Positions 8,806 through 8,915 of a stretch of 8,915 nucleotides of DNA are shown piece after piece (the first letter of the stretch is position 1; each line of letters begins with the position of its first letter). The stretch covers positions 1 to 8,915 of the forward strand of contig JANOGB010000395.1 of assembly GCA_031413955.1 (NCBI GenBank). The letters run 5' to 3'. The notes beneath the pieces are model-generated. The model was not told where the DNA came from, made no database searches, and was given only the letters and a program-made list of their open reading frames with translations. The stretch comes from JABFRZ01 sp031413955 (lineage in GTDB: Bacteria; Planctomycetota; UBA1135; GCA-002686595). The position numbers and the translations under genes are program-made.

Positions 8806-8811
8806 TCCTCC
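8806..8811 (-). promoter_or_regulatory. Ribosome binding site of the S9 peptidase gene
   Basis: The minus strand reads GGAGGA, ending 5 bases before the ATG at 8800-8798. This is the strongest Shine-Dalgarno in the window and decides the start in favour of the lipoprotein signal peptide. Confidence 0.8.
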
Positions 8812-8915
8812 GGGGAGCGCGGGAGCCTAGCACGGCTTCCGACGAGTGCGCGGAGTACGGAGTCGGAGCAATTCTTCAACGATCCGTCCTGCGGCCAGGC
8901 GTTTCCTTGCCTTTC

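Noticed and set aside
6701..8830. A plus-strand frame of about 709 codons opposite the S9 peptidase
   Set aside because: It is an antisense shadow of a gene with a full catalytic triad and propeller, and its composition is typical of a mirrored high-GC frame.
8834..8879. Possible promoter of the S9 gene on the minus strand (TTGAAG with a weak -10)
   Set aside because: TTGAAG at 8874-8879 is a fair -35, but no convincing -10 lies at the right distance.

Overview
This 8.9 kb window is chromosomal DNA from an unidentified high-GC bacterium. Hand-counted lines run at about 67-72% GC inside most genes. A lipoprotein-type signal peptide and an AceK-type isocitrate dehydrogenase kinase/phosphatase point to a Gram-negative-type (diderm) organism. 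A high-GC Planctomycetota, Myxococcota or Acidobacteriota lineage would fit, but nothing here settles it. I see no rRNA, tRNA, CRISPR array, insertion sequence or integrase.

Layout, left to right. Bases 1-237 are a leader rich in inverted repeats, with a doubtful 65-codon ORF whose stop overlaps the icd start. Bases 238-3269 (+) hold a two-gene unit: NADP-dependent isocitrate dehydrogenase (icd), then 5 bp later the bifunctional isocitrate dehydrogenase kinase/phosphatase (aceK). Bases 3270 to about 3512 look non-coding. About 3482-4637 (+) is a zinc metallopeptidase gene (HExxH plus a downstream Glu) broken by a frame change near 4080. Bases 4741-5442 (+) encode a short-chain dehydrogenase/reductase. 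Two genes then lie on the minus strand: a lone RecF/OLD-like AAA ATPase (5574-6494), clearly lower in GC than its surroundings, and a 723-residue S9-family serine peptidase with a lipoprotein signal (6629-8800). A perfect 9-bp hairpin lies between them. Bases 8801-8915 are the upstream region of the peptidase gene.

How the genes work together. The clear functional unit is icd-aceK. AceK phosphorylates a serine in the isocitrate dehydrogenase active site, which in E. coli directs isocitrate into the glyoxylate shunt; here enzyme and regulator sit in one apparent transcription unit, with no aceA/aceB in view. The target serine (Ser114) is present. In AceK the residue aligned to E. coli Asp371, linked to phosphatase activity, is Glu. 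The other genes look like independent units. I see no clear new multi-gene system; the best leads are the icd-aceK pair with its structured leader, the AceK substitution, and the low-GC orphan ATPase.
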